From the NCBI GenBank assembly GCA_016709545.1, contig JADJMO010000023.1, positions 124,001-188,000 of the forward strand: a stretch of DNA of 64,000 nucleotides. The letters run 5' to 3'. Under the pieces are notes generated by a model. It saw only the letters and a program-made list of their open reading frames with translations, was not told the DNA's origin and searched no databases. Below, piece after piece: positions 62,012 to 64,000 of the stretch. Position 1 is the stretch's first letter. Each line of letters opens with the position of its first letter. The DNA comes from Myxococcales bacterium (GTDB taxonomy: Bacteria > Myxococcota_A > Polyangia > Polyangiales > JADJMO01). Made by a program: the position numbers and the translations under genes.

Positions 62012-62530
62012 GTGCGCTGGGCCCTCGTGTTCCTGCCTCTCTTCGGGTGCGCGACGCACCTGTCGCTGACGGCAGCGCCCACGGTGGACGGCACGGGGCA
62101 CCTCGGGACCGAGGGGCGGCTCGAGGGCGCGGCCGCGGTCGGCACCCCGACGATGCGCTTCTACACGAGCCTCGCGGCCGGCTATGGATACCTCGGCGCG
62201 CTGCACAGCGGCTACCTGACGTCGGCGGTCGAGGCCGGCGTCGAGGGCGGGACGGAGTGGAGCTGGTCGGCAGGCGGCTTCGGTGGACCGCGCTACGTCG
62301 CCGCTCCTGGCTTCACGGCGTTCGGTGGCGGGATCGCGGGGCAGCTGCTCTACCGGGTCGCCTCGACGCACACCGAGCACGGTGCCTACCGCGTCGGCGC
62401 GCGCCTCTCGCTCGAGGGGCTCTACGGCGACCGGGTGGAGAGCGCGCTCGATCGGCCGGGGCTCGTGGTCGTGCAGCTCGGCTTCGTGCTGCGGTGGACC
62501 ACGTTCGACACGACCGGCGCGCACTTCTGA
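62012..62530 (+). CDS. small lipoprotein with a barrel-like body
   Basis: The GTG at 62012 opens VRWALVFLPLFGC (lipid cysteine at 13). The mature 160 residues show alternating strands and Gly turns (FYTSLAAGYGYLGALHSGYL, GPRYVAAPGFTAFGGGIAGQLLYRV, LVVVQLGFVLRWTTF), as in small outer-membrane barrels or lipocalin-like folds. No family is recognised. It is divergent from the LRR gene and followed at once by the palindromic element. Confidence 0.7.
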   Translation: MRWALVFLPLFGCATHLSLTAAPTVDGTGHLGTEGRLEGAAAVGTPTMRFYTSLAAGYGYLGALHSGYLTSAVEAGVEGGTEWSWSAGGFGGPRYVAAPGFTAFGGGIAGQLLYRVASTHTEHGAYRVGARLSLEGLYGDRVESALDRPGLVVVQLGFVLRWTTFDTTGAHF

Positions 62531-62535
62531 AGGCC

Positions 62536-62762
62536 TGTCGATAGATGCCCCCGGGCTGAAGCCCCGGGGCACCGACAACACCGCAAGCCCGGGGCCTTTC
62601 ACCCCGGGCTTCACGTCCCAAATCACTGGCTGGACGTCGCGCTGCAACGGACCGCAGAAGGGAGTTCAGCCCGTCCAGCGTGACGTCGAGCCCGGGGTCG
62701 ATGCCCCGGGCTTCAGCGGCCGTCGGTGCCCCGGGCTTTCAGCCCGGGGGCATTCTTCGACA
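62536..62762. mobile_element. REP/MITE-like palindromic element, 227 bp
   Basis: Terminal inverted repeats of about 41 bases frame it. The outer six bases (TGTCGA and TCGACA) match, three differ, then 32 bases (62545-62576 and 62722-62753) match but for one position. Inside are a further inverted pair (62602-62617 and 62682-62697) and four GC hairpins built on GCCCCGGGC. No coding capacity is seen. It is a non-autonomous element, possibly moved by a RAYT or other transposase. No target duplication is clear. Confidence 0.7.
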
Positions 62763-62860
62763 CGCCTTGATTCGAGGCGGGTGAGCAGGTGGGATGAACG
62801 GGTGGGTGCGCGACCGGCCTACATCGCGCAGCCACGCCGTGGCGATAGACTGCCACGACG

Positions 62861-64000
62861 ATGCAACGCCCCCGCCTCACGCTGGCCATGTCCCTCGGCG
62901 CGCTCGCTCTCTCCTTGAACGCGATGCCCGCGTGCTCCGCCGGGGGCGACAAGGACGCGACGACCAAGCCGCCGGGCGACGGCGGCATCGGCGTCGACGC
63001 CGCGCTGTGCGGCTACTGCATCGACCGCTTCTACACGCCGTGCGCGTCGCCCGGCGTACCCGGCACCGCGGTCGAGTGTCCCGAGGGCAAGGTGTGCATC
63101 CCGCAGAAGGGCTGCGGCGACTGCCAGCCCGGCGTCGACGTGTGCGTCGGCAACGAGATCCACGGCTGCACCGAGGGCGGCACGGTCGGCGACAAGGTCA
63201 AGGACTGCGACCCCGGCAAGGGCGAGCGCTGCAGCGCCGGCGTCTGCAAGACCGCGTGCGAGGCGGTGGCCGACTCGCCGAGCAACGTCGGCTGCGAGTT
63301 CTGGGCGGCCGACCTCGACAACCTCAAGAACTTCATCGACGACGCGGCCAACAAGCCGTGGGGCCTCGTGCTCTCCAACGCCGGCGAGACCACGGCCAAG
63401 GTCACCATCGAGCGCAACGACGCGCCGCCCGGGTCGCCGCCGAAGCTCACCGTCGTGCAGACCCTCACCATCGCGAAGGACGAGCTCAAGACCGTGCTCC
63501 TGCCGTCGCGCGAGGTGGACGGGTCGGTGCTCGGCAACAACGAGGGGCCGGGCACGTTCCTGTCGGCCAACGCCCTGCGCGTCACCTCCGACATCCCGCT
63601 CGTCGTCTACCAGTTCAACGCCTTCGAGCCGACCTTCAGCAACGACGCGTCGCTGCTCCTCCCGCGCAACGGGCTCGGCAAGATCCACCGCGTGCTCGGC
63701 TACCCCACCTCGAAGCCGGTGAAGATCCCCGGCTTCGACATCCTCGACCACGCCTTCGTCACCATCATCGGCACCACGGCCAACACCAAGGTGAAGGTCA
63801 CGCTGGGCCAGGCCATCGTCGCCGGCGGTCCGGTCAAGACCCCCAAGAAGAAGGGCGAGATCGTCGAGGTCACCCTGCAGCCGTTCGACGTGCTGAACCT
63901 CGAGTCCGACGGCATGCCCGGCGACATGACCGGCACCATCGTGGAGGCGGACGGCCCCATCGCGGTGTTCAGCGGCACCGAGGGGAGCACCGCGCCCGTC
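62861..64000 (+). CDS. IgGFc-binding-like protein, N-terminal part (window end)
   Basis: The frame runs open from the ATG at 62861 to the window end, at least 380 codons. The signal ends MPAC with a lipid-site-like Cys at 25. A Cys-rich head follows (CGYCIDRF, GCGDCQPGVDVCVGNEIHGC, GERCSAGVCKTAC), then a beta-rich domain with LPSREVDGSVLGNNEGPGT and SDIPLVVYQFNAFEP, the IgGFc-binding N-terminal pattern found in bacterial surface proteins. It is probably a surface adhesin or binding protein. The C-terminal end is not in view. Confidence 0.8.
   Translation, partial: MQRPRLTLAMSLGALALSLNAMPACSAGGDKDATTKPPGDGGIGVDAALCGYCIDRFYTPCASPGVPGTAVECPEGKVCIPQKGCGDCQPGVDVCVGNEIHGCTEGGTVGDKVKDCDPGKGERCSAGVCKTACEAVADSPSNVGCEFWAADLDNLKNFIDDAANKPWGLVLSNAGETTAKVTIERNDAPPGSPPKLTVVQTLTIAKDELKTVLLPSREVDGSVLGNNEGPGTFLSANALRVTSDIPLVVYQFNAFEPTFSNDASLLLPRNGLGKIHRVLGYPTSKPVKIPGFDILDHAFVTIIGTTANTKVKVTLGQAIVAGGPVKTPKKKGEIVEVTLQPFDVLNLESDGMPGDMTGTIVEADGPIAVFSGTEGSTAPV

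Noticed and set aside
62536..62762. CRISPR array
   Set aside because: The repeats are inverted palindromes rather than evenly spaced direct repeats, and no cas gene is present.

Overview
This window is very GC-rich, gene-dense bacterial DNA. It looks like Myxococcota, most likely Polyangia-like. The reasons are MYXO-CTERM-type C-termini (Gly-Cys, hydrophobic segment, Arg cluster) on kelch/Cys-rich surface proteins, many lipoproteins with Asp/Thr/Ala-rich spacers after the lipobox, a TIGR02996 repeat-companion domain next to LRR proteins, OruR-type AraC regulators and a PilZ protein. Placement is by protein style only; there is no rRNA here. I found no tRNA, rRNA, CRISPR array, prophage or secondary-metabolite cluster.

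Layout. 1-5.3 kb: a decayed REP-associated tyrosine transposase (RAYT), Cys-rich and VWA lipoproteins, and a HEAT/SUKH-like protein. 5.6-12.1 kb: a pentameric ligand-gated ion channel (pLGIC), Lon protease and lipoproteins. 12.2-18.3 kb: an AAA ATPase broken by an in-frame stop, a cupin, a TetR/FAD-oxidoreductase divergon with two palindromic operators, and a phospholipase C-like lipoprotein. 18.7-21.8 kb: an editing-domain-less threonyl-tRNA synthetase, small lipoproteins and an intact RAYT. 21.8-27.2 kb: a minus-strand run of ECF sigma factor, pentapeptide-repeat protein, lipoprotein, lipobox-bearing methyltransferase and ABC-F ATPase. 27.3-33.2 kb: an AraC regulator, an overlapping three-gene envelope operon (OprB-like porin, outer-membrane protein, lipoprotein) and an esterase. 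33.3-38.8 kb: a tightly overlapping operon of TPR-DUF2135, VIT-VWA and beta-propeller proteins. 38.9-46.2 kb: PilZ and a huge double kelch/Cys-rich/MYXO-CTERM reading frame. 46.2-54.7 kb: TPR protein, pyruvate:ferredoxin oxidoreductase with a dihydroorotate-dehydrogenase-like partner, hybrid histidine kinase and AraC regulator. 54.7-64 kb: outer-membrane protein, alpha/beta hydrolase, TIGR02996 protein, LRR protein, a palindromic REP/MITE-like element, and the start of an IgGFc-binding-like protein cut by the window end.

Two traits run through the window. About 20 single-gene frame breaks, many at G or C runs and some in genes such as lon and nifJ, point to indel errors in the assembly rather than mass decay; affected genes are described as single genes with their break points. 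Close to half of the genes encode predicted lipoproteins, so the region is largely a cell-envelope inventory. The best candidates for undescribed biology are the VIT-VWA/DUF2135/propeller operon, the pLGIC, the RAYT plus palindromic element pair, and the sigma-factor-led pentapeptide/ABC-F block.
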